From Ichthyophonus hoferi (Eukaryota > Opisthokonta > Ichthyosporea > Ichthyophonida > Ichthyophonidae), in assembly GCA_002751075.1 (NCBI GenBank), contig NAOQ01000050.1, forward strand, positions 4,982 to 16,968: a stretch of DNA of 11,987 bases. Reading direction: 5' to 3'. Within the stretch, counting starts at the first letter, position 1. The number at the start of each line of letters is the position of its first letter. The notes beneath the pieces are model-generated. The model saw only the letters and a list, made by a program, of their open reading frames with translations. It was not told the DNA's origin and searched no databases. The translations under genes and the position numbers were made by a program. Positions 1 through 11,987 of this stretch are shown here, piece after piece.

Positions 1-11709
<11,709 letters not shown>

Positions 11710-11900
11710 GTGATGATACAGTGTGTTTATTTTCCCTATTGATTCTTTTGCGCTGTGATGATGCTATGTGCATTATAACCAATCCTTTTTTGGTATTGTA
11801 TTTTGGTTGGTTAAACGCCAGTACTTCCAATAATGTTATTGTGTACGCGCATATATACCCAAACTGCACACATGTTACATTTTACAACCATTATGAGTAC

Positions 11901-11967
<67 letters not shown>

Positions 11968-11987
11968 CACATACACATACACATGCA
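11710..11987 (+). other. 5' part of a downstream dynein intron
   Basis: Non-coding; the expected VRSMANPP segment of the family is not found. It begins at a GTGATG donor and runs into the CATATA array at the window edge. A reverse-strand frame at 11687-11869 straddles the exon 23 donor and has no recognisable identity. Confidence 0.85.
11902..11984. repeat. (CATATA)n passing into (CATACA)n
   Basis: About ten CATATA units are followed by about four CATACA units, close to the right edge of the window. The one-base unit switch is typical of a point change spreading through a microsatellite. Confidence 0.96.

Overview
The window is eukaryotic nuclear DNA. It holds the middle part of one intron-rich gene on the + strand, the heavy chain of cytoplasmic dynein 1 (human DYNC1H1 orthologue). 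I placed 23 exons (491-11709) by matching translations to the family from memory. They join in phase through 22 GT-AG introns into 986 continuous codons with no stop or frameshift, so the gene looks intact and uses the standard code. Both ends of the gene lie outside: bases 1-490 end an upstream intron, and 11710-11987 begin a downstream one.

Protein layout (residue 1 = Val at 492): the second half of AAA2 and its linker (1-241); AAA3 with Walker A 275-282, Walker B Asp344-Glu345 and sensor-1 Asn393 (242 to about 578); AAA4 with Walker A 617-624, Walker B Asp675-Glu676 and sensor-1 Asn749 (about 579-860); then the outgoing coiled coil of the stalk (CC1, about 865-986). The microtubule-binding domain, CC2, AAA5 and AAA6 lie downstream; the tail, linker, AAA1 and the AAA2 Walker motifs lie upstream.

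Gene structure: coding DNA totals 2959 bases and the 22 internal introns total 8260 bases (mean about 375, range 109-623). That is one intron per roughly 135 coding bases. Most introns carry simple or tandem repeats: ATACT, AC/AT, ATGT, a 25-bp minisatellite, CACTATATA, a TATAGAG-like array, a CTATATA/CTATACAC array, GATTAA, CCTTACTATA, ACAT and CATATA. Several share a CTATA/TACTATA core and occur in both orientations.

Organism: the protein is close to animal cytoplasmic dynein (by eye about two thirds to three quarters identical, from memory), but the lineage cannot be fixed from this window. An intron-rich protist, an early-branching opisthokont or an invertebrate would all fit. I found no second gene, no RNA gene, no recognisable transposon and no CRISPR. 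No new multi-gene system is visible. The points worth a second look concern intron repeats sitting on splice sites or flanking exons in complementary orientation.
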